Shown here: positions 12,301 to 24,300 of the stretch, piece by piece
How positions within the stretch are numbered: the stretch's first letter is position 1
Layout: every line of letters starts with the position of its first letter
DNA from: Micromonospora polyrhachis
GTDB taxonomy: Bacteria; Actinomycetota; Actinomycetes; Mycobacteriales; Micromonosporaceae
DNA length: 64,000 bases
Direction of reading: 5' to 3'
NCBI RefSeq assembly: GCF_014203835.1
Contig: NZ_JACHJW010000001.1
Location: 186,001-250,000, forward strand
Position numbers and translations under genes: made by a program
Notes under the pieces: generated by a model
Databases searched by the model: none
What the model was told of the DNA's origin: nothing
Seen by the model: the letters and a program-made list of their open reading frames with translations, nothing else

Positions 12301-15300
12301 CCGCGTCGGTGGCGTCGAGGTAGTCGAAGGCCGCCGTCAGTTGCCCGGCGCGGATCGCGTTGAGCAGGGCATGGTGCAGGTTCAGCGTCGGGTCGCCGCT
12401 ACCGGGCGGTACCGGTGCCACTGCGGACTTGGCCGACTCGCCCGGTTGCTCCGGGGGCGTCTGCCGGGCCTGCTGCCGGGCCTGCGCCAGTCGCGTCGTG
12501 GTCGAGTCGGCACGCAGCATCGCGAGGTGGTCCTGCGCGAACTGCCGGGACGCCGCCCAGTTGCCGTCGTGCAACAGCCAGCTTGTCAGCACGTCGGGTT
12601 CGACCGGGGTGATGGCCTGCGCCTGCGGTCGCAGCTCGCCCGGTGTCTGGTCGCTCCCGTGCGTGGACGAGATCAGCCGCCGGGCACCGAGTTGGGCACG
12701 AAGCCATTCACCGAACGGGGTGGCCTGTCCGGGACCGATCCATGCCGCGTCCCACCAGACCAGCATGATGTCGGGTGTGTCACTCCCCCGCTCCCGCGCC
12801 TGGGCGACGGCGTGCTGCCAGGCCGGCGAGGTGGTGAGCGTGCGCAGGAACAGGGCTTGGCGCACGGGGTCGTTGGCCAGTTGCGCGGCCAGGTTTCGGT
12901 GCCCGGCAATGGTGAACGACCCATCCACCGGCGGCAGCGCCCGCGCTGCCGCCCGGCCCGCCGCCGCTGCGTCGAGATCCGCAACCCTCGGGTCCGCGAA
13001 GTACACCCCACTGGGCGTCTCCGTCATGGCGACGTCCCGGGCTGCCTCGAAGAGCTGGGGCAGCACCCCGGCCGGCGATGGCGGGATGCCGATGTCGGCG
13101 GCGAGTTGGCGTAGCTGGGCGTCGGTGGCGCGGCCGTGCCCGTCACTGGCGAGATTGTGGATTCGTTGCGCGGCCGTCATGCCGGCCGGGCCGACCACGG
13201 TCGCGGGGTCGAGTCCGAGCACGGCGCGGATTCGCTGATCCGCCGACATCCCATGCTCGTCCAGCACGAGATGCGGCGTACCGTCCCGGTCGATCCGATA
13301 GACCCGCCCGGACGGGTCGACCCAGTGCGTGCGGTGCCCACCGTTCTGGTCGACGTGGCGCACCTGCATGTGCCGGCCGAGCAGCTTTCCGACCATCCGC
13401 ACCAGGTGCACCGGATCCATCGCCAGCGCCGGAACGGCCGGTGGCAAGGCCCGAGGGGGCGTGTCTTCCTCTGCCGGCCCATTCACCGCGTTGATCAACG
13501 TGGTGACTCGGCCCTCGTAGTCGCCCACCGACTCGTGCCGGGGTGAGGTGTCCTGGCCCTCGGCCATCCGTCCCTGGTAGGTCGCGTCGGTCTCCGCCCT
13601 GGTCGGTTCCGGTGGCCGCAACGCCGCCACCACCTCCGGTTGGCTACGCGCCTGTTGGTCGAGATGCTCCTCCGCCCACGCCTGCACCACCCGCAGGGTG
13701 CGCGCCGCGCGGTCCCCCTCGTCGACCTGGAACGCCACTGGCCTACCGTCGTCGGGCAGTGTGGTCCGGAGGTTGGCCGCGACCTCGGCCGGGACCTGCC
13801 ACGAGTCCAGCCCCTGCCGGCCCGCCTGCTCCACCAGATGCAGCAGGTCCGACCGGGGTGTGGTGTCGTCGATCGCCGGTGGCAGCGCGTCGACGATGGC
13901 GGCACCATCGCCGGTGGCGGCCGCGTCCGCAAGCGCTCGGGTCGCCCGTGCCTCCTCGTGCCGGCGGAGCAGATCGTGAATCTCGTCCTGGTGCGCCATG
14001 ATGTAGACGTGGCCGAAGAACGGTTTACTGGTGTGTGATTCCTTCTGTACGGAGCCCCGCCACAGGTGGTGCTTGCGTGGGGATCCTTCGATGGCAAACC
14101 GTGTCAACGCGCGGACCAGAAACGTCGGCCCCTGGTGTTTGATGTGCTGCTCGGCGCGGCGGGAGTCGGCACCCCTACTGCTCTGACTCAGCGCGGTCGT
14201 GCGGTCCGCACCGGTGTTGCCGTCCATGGTGTGCGGGATGGGCGGCCCGTCGGCTTGCTCACGCCCTCCAACCGTGCCTGCCTGACCCGCACTGCCGTCC
14301 AGGGTGGCCTGCCAGGTGTCGTTGCTGCTGCTGGTGCCGAAACCCTCCTGCACCTTGGCGTACCGGCCGACGCCGGTGGCATTGACGATCGGCGCAATGA
14401 TCTCCAGGTCGACCATCTCACCCTTCAACCGCAGCGTCGCCCGGTTGCTGGAGTGTCCCGGTTTGGGCAGTCCACGCGTCAGCCGGTACCCGCGGGGTGT
14501 CAGGGCCTTCTGCAGATGGTTTGTCAGGTGCGAACTGTTCAACTGCTCCTGTAACGACCGGCTCTGCCGGTACCGCGGATCATTCGCCTTTTCACCGAAC
14601 ATCTTCGCCATCAGGTCCTGAGCGACCCCACGCGCATCGTCCAGAAACACCGCAGTCACGTAGTCGCCCTTGAGAGGCTTGATCGGCGCGAGATCCGCCG
14701 GCTGGGCCGCCCCCTGGTACGGCTTGGCCTGCGCCAGTCCCCGCGGAATCTTGAACACGATCTCACCGGTGTGTTCCTCGCGTACCGCGACACTGTGCTC
14801 GGTCACCTTCTGGTACAACGCTACCAGCGAGTTGTTGATCGGCCGACCGCTGATCTTCAACCGTCGGGCGCTCACGGTCCACCTAGCGTTGCCCTTGGCT
14901 CGGTAGTGCCCGGACCAGTCATAGATCGTCTGCTCGGCGGTGTTCACCTTCGAATGGCTCGTGGCACGCTGATAGCCCCGATCGGTCCGCGCGGCCGGCG
15001 TGCCCGATGTCGGTGTGCCCGGTGTACCCGGCTCGTCGTGGGAACCCGTCAGGTTCAGATTCGCGCTGACTCCGACGCTCTCCCCGTATGCCTTCGACTC
15101 CGAGTACTCGGTGTAGCCGTGCCCGTAGTTCTCCAGACCGTTGTCGGGGATGAAGTCGGTGTACTTCGGCACCGAGGTCAGATCCATCTGCACGCTCACC
15201 TCGATGGCATCCTCCAGCGCCCACCCGATCGCATTGGGGAGGATGAAGGTGAAACCGTCCCGCTGCATCAGGTCATCGAGGCGCGCGTGCTCCCGCCCGC

Positions 15301-18300
15301 CCGCCAGGATCGCCTGCAACGTGTCGATGCCACCCGGCAGCCGGCCTACCACCGCCTCCCCATCGTTGCCCCAGAACCGCCACCACACCTGTGTGGTGGG
15401 CTTCCAGTCGTCGTGCCCCTTTCCGATCAATCCGGGCGCGACCTGGTCCACCACGCTTCGCACCACATTCAGCAGGGACCGCCCACTGTCCAGGGTCACC
15501 TCGTGCACACCGTGGTGTCCCGGCCTCCGCGAACCCGGCTGAGTCAGATACGGCGGCACCCACATGTCGGCATACGGGTCCACCGGATCATCGGCGGGTG
15601 CCGTGCCGGCGAACTTCTGGTACCAGTCACCCTCGCGCCGTGGATCTGCCTCCGGTGGGAACGCCGTCGGCTCCGCCAACATCGGCCGGAACGTGTCCTG
15701 CAGTCTGGTCCACACCGGGTCGTTGACCACCCGGTTCACCGACGGGACCGCATCCGGATCCGGCTCGGCCTTGGCTGTCGACGCCTGCCCATCAGCATCG
15801 GCCGGCGGCGTCGCCACGGCTGGGGTCGTAGCCGGCGAAAGGGCCGTGTGGTGCTCCTTCGCCAACTGCGCCACCCAACGGAGCCGGTCCGGCTGGTGTG
15901 CATCCGGCGTCTTGTCCTCGGTGTGGCTGGCCTGCCAGCGGGTCAACACCCGCCCCACCGTCGAGGCCGACAACAACAGCTCGCCCGTGCTCCAGCGCTG
16001 CATCGCATCGGCCAACTGAGAGTCGTCGACCGGCAGGTCACCCCGGCCGTACAGGTCGAGCGCCTCGACCTCGGACAACAGATACAAAACCGTACGATTG
16101 GTAAGATCCGCTGGCATGGGTATCCGCACCGAGTGCGGCAAAAGCTTGGCGTTCTTCTCCTGCACGGCGCGCAGGTTGAGATCGATCGTGGTCGCGTACG
16201 CGTACGTGCGATGGAAGTCGAGCTCCAACAACTCCTTACCACCGGTGTTCTTTTGACTCTTCGACTTCGTCCACGTACTCGTCCAGGTGGGGTTCACCAG
16301 ATCCGAGCCCAGAGCGCTCAAGTCCGGATTGTTCCAGGAACCGCCGACATTCGGGTTGAGGATGTTCCATTTGAGCCCGTCGGACTTATTCGAACTCTGG
16401 GCGCCCTGGGAAAGTGCCAGCTTTATCAAGCCCAGGGTGTACTGGTCCTCCGTCGCCCCAACGAACCTCGACGCACCCAACCGCCCCGACACCGACAGGC
16501 CACCCTGCTTATCACGCCCCAACAGCAGGCTCGGATCAAAGAACTGGTCCGTCGTGTATTCGCCCCGCAGAATCTCCTTCAAATGCGCGTTGATGTTCAC
16601 GTTCTCGGTAAAGTTGACTACCTCCTGGTCAGCCCGACCGCCCGGCCTCGTCAGATCCGGCAACATCCGCCGTGCCTCCGACAACAGACCGTGACTGTCC
16701 ACGAAGTAGACGACAGCCTGGTCGATCGCGTGTGGCGGTGTCGGCTCCGCCGGAGCCGTAGTCGGCACGTTCGTCGTGGTCTGGGCACTCGGCGGCGGCT
16801 CCACCGGGGCCGTAGTCGACGCGTTCGTCGTGGTCTGCGCACTCGGTGGTCCGGCCGATGCGTCCTCGGCCGGCTTGTCGTTCGACGTCTGCCGCCCTGC
16901 GGCGGTGTTGAACTGTGGCAGCAGGTGGACAGTGCTCTTGCCGTCGACCGGCTCACCGGTCCAGGTGTCGCCGTTGTCGTACTCGATCGTCACCTGCCAT
17001 CTACTCGGCAGCCGATACTCGTTGACATGTCCCGGATACTCCAGCAACTCCGGTCGGTTCGATATCTGGGTCACCGCGTCGGCAGCGCTGATCGACCGGT
17101 TGTACTCCAGGCTCGTGCCCAGTCTCTTCAGATAATCGAGGAAGCCAGAAAAGCCAGCCGACACCCCGGCCGTAAACCGCTTTCCGCCCTCCGCGGCCTG
17201 TGCCGCGATGTTCAGCGCCATGCCCAGGTTCACTACGTGCCACTCGTCCGTGCCCCGCACCCAGTAGATCGAGTTGCCGTGCTCGTCGACATCCGGCTTC
17301 AGGTCCTGCACCGCCTTCACCGTCACCCGGGCACTACTCATGCTCAGCCGGTCTCGCCGCCGCAGCGTGAAGACCATTCCATCCTGGTGCGTCGTGTCGT
17401 AGCGCGACTCCAAGCCCGCGTGCGAGAGCATCTTGTCGATCAAACCAAGATTGTCGATCTGGCTGTTCGACTTCTGCCCTGACGCATGCCGGAAGATCCG
17501 GTCCAGGTGCTTGGGCAGGAAGCCGGCGCGCTGCAACTCGCTGATCGCCGGATCACGTACCTGCGACACCACGTCTGAATCCACCCGCACCAGCGCCTGG
17601 CCCACCCCGCGCCCCTGGCGTACGTGCTCCGGCAGGACGTTGTTCTGGTTCTCGGGCTTGTCTGCCGGACCGCGGCCCGTGTTTCGCACCGCATCCGGTG
17701 CGAACGCCACCTTGTCGACCCCCTCGGGCGGCTGTTCCTTCAACGCGGCTCGGTCCACCGGCCAACCCCGCTCGAACGCCATCGGCTCCGGCACCCGCAC
17801 CACACCGGTGCCGACCACAGGTTTCGCAACTGCGATCCGATCCGCGTGCTTACGCACCGTCACCGTTGGCCGATGCTCCATCCGCAACCGGTATCCCGAC
17901 GTCCACCCCGCGTACCGAGGTACCATGACCCACAGGCCCAGACGGGTCGCGGACGCCGAGTCCTTGTTACTCGCCCCATAACCCACGTACGGTTTGATCG
18001 CGAACTTCAGCAGCGGGGTCCCCGTGCCGAACTCCGCGAACCCCTGAACCCCGGTCTCGTGACTCAACCCATAACTACCGCCCACCCCGGCAATCGCCGT
18101 GCGCACCTTCTCGATATGGATCTTGTCGCTGGCGGCACCAACCTGAACCGGTGCCTCCTGAATCGTGGAGTGCACGACCACCGACGCGAGCACCCTGCCT
18201 CGCTTACTGATGGTGAACCGGTAGCCGCGCGGATTGTTGATCGCCTTGTCCAGGTGGTTGTCCAGGTTCTGCACCGCGTACACCACCGCCTTGTGCAGCT

Positions 18301-21300
18301 TGCTCCCCGTCGGCACATCCAGGCCCGCGTCCCGCAGCCCGGCCACGATGCTGTCGGTCAGGTCCGGGAGGCCGGTCAGCCCGGTCGCGTAGAAGTACTC
18401 GGGAAGTTGCGTCTGGTTCCTCGCGAAATCCCGAGCCAACCGTTGGGCATCCGCCAACGCCTCACCGGTCAGGCCCGGCGCCACCGACGGTGCCGTCGCC
18501 CGAACTTGCGGCGCGGTCGGCTCCAGGTAGGGGTCCGGCATCCACAGGAACAACCGCTCCTCCGGCACCGGTATCCGGTGCGCCGTCAGCCCGTCCCACC
18601 GCATGGCGTTGCTCTGGCGGACCTTGACCCGCCACTCGCCCCGCAGGCTCAGCATCGTGGAGTCGGCACGATAGTCGTGGACGTGCCCCTCCTCCGCCTC
18701 CAATACCGTGTTGTTGCCCCGCGATACCGCATTCATCTTCACGTTCGCGCTGCCGCCGAACTTCACGACCTGTAGGCCAACCGGCGAAATACCGATGCCC
18801 GGCCCGCCGCCTGCCCGCAAGCGGAACGCACCAGCCTGCGCGGACGTGGACTGCGAATGCGCACCCACCTGGAACTTGCCCTGGGTCGCCTGATTCGCAT
18901 GGAACCGGCCGGCGTCGATGGTGTCTCGGCCATCCAGGTCGTCCACGGACGGGGCCGACACAGGTAGGTCCGTGGAAGCGGCCGGATTGTGCACCTCCTC
19001 CGGGTCGCTCAGATGCAGGCTCACCAGAGCCTCTGCGCCGTTGCCCAACGGCACCTCGAACCCACCGAGCAACAGCGGATAGTTGCCCAACAGGTGATGT
19101 GGCATCTCGTCCACGCCGATGACGTCCAACGGGCTGCCCATTGCCGCAGCCTGTCCCTCCAGGTGGGAGACCACCTGATCCAGGCCGGGCAACGTCGTCT
19201 TGGGAATGCCCAACGCGTACACGGCGGGATCGACCGAAGCCTTCTGTCCACCGGATTCGGTACCCGGGGGGACCAGGGCCGGCGGCTCGGACGTCGGCGG
19301 AACCGGCGCCGGCAACTCAGACGCCGGCGGTGAGCCCTGCACAGGCGTGGTAGGCGCGTCAGGTGGAACAGTTGGTGGTGGTGGCGTGGTGTCGACAGGA
19401 TTCGATTCCGCCATCGGCTCGATGTCGATACGAATGTCATCGTCGCTGAGCAGATCTTCGCCGTCATCGGTCTGTCCATGCTCATCCCGCGCGTCCGCGA
19501 CAGGAGCCCCCAGGGCGGGATCCTGCGAGGGAGGCTGCTGAGCGGGATCCTGCGAGGGAGGCTGCCGAGCCGGACTCTTCGGCTCGGGTGCCCGCACCTC
19601 GGGCGGCTCAGTGGCCGGCGGCACCAGATACGCCACCACCGGCCGCGAACCATCCGGAGCCGGATCGCCGAGGACCAGCTGCGACCGAGCCGTCAGCTCG
19701 CCACCGGTAAGGCCGGGAGAAAGCAGCACCGGCACATCCGCGAAATCCGCCAGGCTCCGAGCGAACGTTTGGTCCACTCCGGACAGCAGACGCAGGTCGA
19801 GCAGCAGTTGCTCACGCATCGATGCCGGCAACGTACGGGCGTACTCCGCCGCATCCAACGGTGACACGGTCGGATCCACCACCAGCAGCACATCGTCACC
19901 GAAGGCCGTCTCCGCACTCTTCGGCACCTGCGGGTCAGGCAACCCTGGAGCGTGGTGGTGTAGGAAAATACCAGCCGGCACCCGGCGCACCCGCTGATCC
20001 GAACGCCGTGGCTGCGGCACCGGCCGCTCCGACGCTGCTGATTCCGTTGACCAGGCCGATCGGAACTCCACTGCGACCCACGGCGGCAGGTTCTGCAGCA
20101 TCCGGCGGATTACCGGCCGTGCTGCCTCGGGCATCGGCACACCGTGTTCGCCGACAATCACCGGCAAACCCGCCTCTGAGACGTCCGCAGAGCGCTCCGT
20201 CGGGGTGGTTTCGCGCCCAGCCGGGCCGATACGCAACTCCCCCGGGGTCGGTGCGACGGCCGTCCAGCCGCCCGGTATCTGAAAAGCACCGCTGGCCGCG
20301 TCCCACGCCAACCGAAGCGGCGGACGCAGTTCCCGCACCTGGTCCGGCGGGAAGAAGATGAACCGTTGCGCCAACACCGGGAAGGTGACCTCCCCGTCGG
20401 CGACCGGCAACACGTGTGTCGTATGCGCCGCCAGCTCCGTCAATGCCGACCGATGCACCTCCACCGGCCGCACCACACCATCCCTGCCCCGCAGGTCGGT
20501 AGCGAGGCTGGCGGCAGCTTTCGGCGTCAACCCGGGGCCGCCGAGCACCTCGACGATCACGCCATCCCCCATCGCCGGCGGCAGCCCATCGAGATAGGTC
20601 CGCAAGGCCGCGCTGTCGGCCGCAACCTCCAATGTCACGAAGACACGGGTACGGCCACCCGCCGGAACCGACCGCGCATACTCGAGCAGCGCATCTGGTG
20701 CCGACCCCCGATGAAGCACGGCACCGGCGGCGACCGGCTCAACCCCGTACCCCGGCGGCGCGGCAGCCACCAACGCGGCACGTCGCGACTGCTCCCGCTC
20801 GGCCTCGACACGTTCCTGTCGCGCCCAGTTGGCCGTGTTCCGCTCGATGATCTCCCGCACTCGCTGGCTCTCGCTACTGACGCGACCACCCCCGTCCGTA
20901 CCATCGGCGGTATCCGACGAGGTACGACCGGTATGGCTCCAATCGGTGGTGGTGGCCTGCGTCTCGGACGGGTGCGTCTCGGGCGCGCGTGCCTCGACCA
21001 CCGGCACCGTGGTGGTCTCCTGCGCCGTGATGGTCTCCTGCGCAGTGATGGCCTCCTGCGCCGTGATGGTTTGCGAACCGCCTGGCTTGACACCCAGGGC
21101 GACGGGAGCATCGCCTGGGGTAGCTTCGGTGTCGTCTTCAGTGGCGGTGTCGGGCCGCGCGTCGGTCTGCGCTGAGGTGTCCCTGGTGAAGACGACGCTG
21201 ACGTCACCGACCGTCGTCGTCGTCGACCCCTGGTGCCGGGTACGTTGCGCGGTGCCGCCGCCCCTCGACCCGCCATGGCCAGCACCGCCACCACCAGAAC

Positions 21301-24300
21301 CAGAACCAGCGTCGTCGTGCGTCGGGCTGTCGTGGCTGCCGGCCGAGGAGGGCCGGGTGCCGAGCAGACCGGTATCCGGATCGAAGCCCAACTGGTCGGC
21401 GGTGACCTCCACACCGATCGGATCCACCAACTCACCCGTGGTGTTGAGCACCAACCTCGACCGTTCACCACTGTGTGTGACCGTGGCGGCGAACGTACCC
21501 CGCCGCAGATCGCCGCTGCCGAGCACCTCCACCACATCGAGCTGCGCCGGCCGGTGCGGTACCTCTATCAACCCCCCGGACTCGGCATCGAGTCGGTAGT
21601 ACCGCGCCTCGTCGGCCGGTCGCTCGGGCGGTGTGACCGTGGTCCGGTCGAGTACGGTCCACAGCCCGGTGCGCTCATCACGCACCAGCACCGACACCGG
21701 AGCCTCCGAGTCCTTGACCGGCCCGGGGGCCCGTATCTGCCACGTGGTGTGCTCGCCGCCCCAGACGTCGCCCCGCCGCCAGCCCGTACCGGAGCCAAGC
21801 TCGTGGTACTCGTACTCGGTGCCGGCCTGCGGTGAACCCGCCGACTCGTCCGGCACGGAGGTCTCCGCCAGCGCATGCACCGCCGGTCGCTGCTGGTAGG
21901 TGACCAGGTCGATCTGCCCGTCGTTCGGGTTGCGCCGCAGCACCTGGTACGGCCGCTTCCGGGCCGGCGACTTCGGATCGGAGTGGCCGGTCTTGCCCAG
22001 GGTCTCCGCGGTTGAGACGTGCCAGGTCTGCGTCTGCGGGTTGTACGTGACCAGGCGCTCAACCCCACGTCCGGCGCCGGCATCGAACCGGGAGGTACCT
22101 ACGGCCGGCTTCCGCCCGCTCGCCGGCTCAACCACGCGGACCTGGGCGTCAGGCGCCAACCGTACCGGCACCTGCGTGCCGTCCGCCTTCAACTCCAGGT
22201 ACGACGGCCCCGCCGGGGCCCGCAGCCCGGTCGGCTGCGCGTCTGGCGCAGCCTGATGCTCCGCCGACGATGCCGGCTGTTCCGACGATGTCGTCTGTTG
22301 CCCGGTTGGCACGGACTGCTCCGCCGGGATCGGCTCGATCACGGCGGCGCGTGGGTCCGCACCGGACGGCCGTACCGTGACAAGGGCGGCGCGCCCCGTG
22401 CTGTCCACCCGCAACAGGGTCCGCTCGCTCCCATCAAACGGCGGACTGGTCACCGGCGTCGACACTGGCTCGACTCGCCCGCCGTCCAGCCGGTGCCCGC
22501 TCCCCTGCCATGGCCGTGGCGTTCCAGTCCCACCGGTGGCCGCCGTGCCCGTCTCCGATGTCCCCTGCTCGGCCAGATGACGCTGTTGTCTCCGCTGCTG
22601 TTCGGCCCGCAATTCACGGATTTCCGCATTGGGGTCGCGCCGGGTGCCTCCCGGCTCCGGCTCCGACGATGACTCCGACGACACCGACGCCGACGCCGAC
22701 GACAGCTTCGGTGGCGCGGGCGGCTGGAACTGCGGCTGCTGCCAGGTCAGTGGTGGCTGCTGGGACGGTCGTGGCGGCGGTGCGGCCGGTACGGAGGCGT
22801 TGTAGTGGTTGTAGTGGGTGGGCTGCTCCGGGCTGAGGGCCACGTGGTAGAGGGTCACCGGCTGGCCGGCCTGCGGCCCGTACTGCTGCTCGACTTGGCG
22901 AACCCCATGCCCGGTGGGTTGCAGGACGGTAATCCGGCTATCGGTGGCATGGGCCAGCAATGGCAGCAGTATCGGCCCGGTCCGCGGGGATGACCATGCC
23001 GTGGCCCAATTGTCGACGATGAAGCGGATCTCGGTCATCTCATGCGGCGCTAGCGGTCCCTCGGACCTGTTCACCAGATCGACCAGATAGTCACGGGCCC
23101 GATCTGGTGCCAACTCCGCCGTCGGAAAACCTCCGTGCTGGTTGACGAAGTCCAACTGCTGCTGCGGCACTGTCGTCAGCGGGTCGAGATTCTGCCCCGA
23201 CTTCATCAGCTCGGTACGCACCTCAAGATATCGAGACCCAAGCCGTTGCCGATCCAGGAATCCAGCGTCGGTGACATTGTCGGCCCCACGCTTTGCCAGC
23301 TCCGCCACTACCTCCTCGTCACTGAGCGTCTGGACCCACCGCTCCCCTTGCCGCAGATCCGGCCGCTGCCTCACCACATCGGCTGGCAGCCGCTTGGCGT
23401 TGACGTCCAAGTAGCGCCGAACGTGGTTTCGCAACAACTCGGTTACCTGGGCAATTTCGGACGTCGGGAGCACCCTGTTGCCGGCCATCCCGGCCACGGC
23501 GGTCCGGACCCGACCGGGGTTGGACAGGAACTGTTGCAGAGCTTCGGGCAGCGCCGTGCCCAGTGCGGTCCGGACCAGGCCCGGGTTGGTGGCGATGAAG
23601 GCGTACAGCAGGCAGTAGCCGTCTCCGGGCACTGAAAGCATCGAGGTGGGCGACTGCGTCGCGAGCATCGCCGTCGTCGGTGCGGCTGGTCCACCAGTGG
23701 AGGCGAGGCCGAGGTCGGCCAGGCCGCTGGCGTCGGTCCGGCCAACCGTGGCGTCCGGCCACGGCTGGCCGGCGGCAGTCCCGGGCAGTAGGTCGGTGAC
23801 GGCGGTGGGCCGCCCGGTCCCGTCGAAAGCCGCGACCCGGGTACTCGGCACGTACAGGTGCCGCAGCCAGGGATCACTGAGTGGGTTACTCGGCTCGGGG
23901 CGGTCAAAAGCGCCGTATACCAGGGTGTCCAGCACCCTGACCAGCGGCGGTCCGGACGGCTGCGGCTGGCTGTAGAGGGCGAACACATGCTGTGGCTCGT
24001 TCGACGGTGCGGCCCGCACCACGACCATCGACCCCGGGGCCGCCTTCAACGCAGCCAGCACATCCGCCGGTGCCACCCCGTCCGGCCGGGCGACCCGCTC
24101 CGGCACCGCGTCGAGCATCTCCAACAGTTGCGTCCAGCTCACATTGGTCGCCAGGCGGCCATCCGGACCGACGATCCGGTCGTCGAACGTCGTCTGGTTG
24201 CCCAACCGCCCGTACGCCGCGGCAAAGGCAGCGAGGGTGCGTGGTACGCACGACGACGGATCGCTGCTGCTTCCGGGGCGTACCTGCTCCCGAACGACCC

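Noticed and set aside
14771-17482. 903-codon plus-strand frame inside the giant gene
   Set aside because: Arg/His/Val-rich shadow with no family motif; the minus-strand frame is continuous for 17 kb and carries recognisable domains.
21010-21070. CRISPR-like short repeats
   Set aside because: The 24-base repeats encode ITAQET-type protein repeats in the giant gene and have no spacers.
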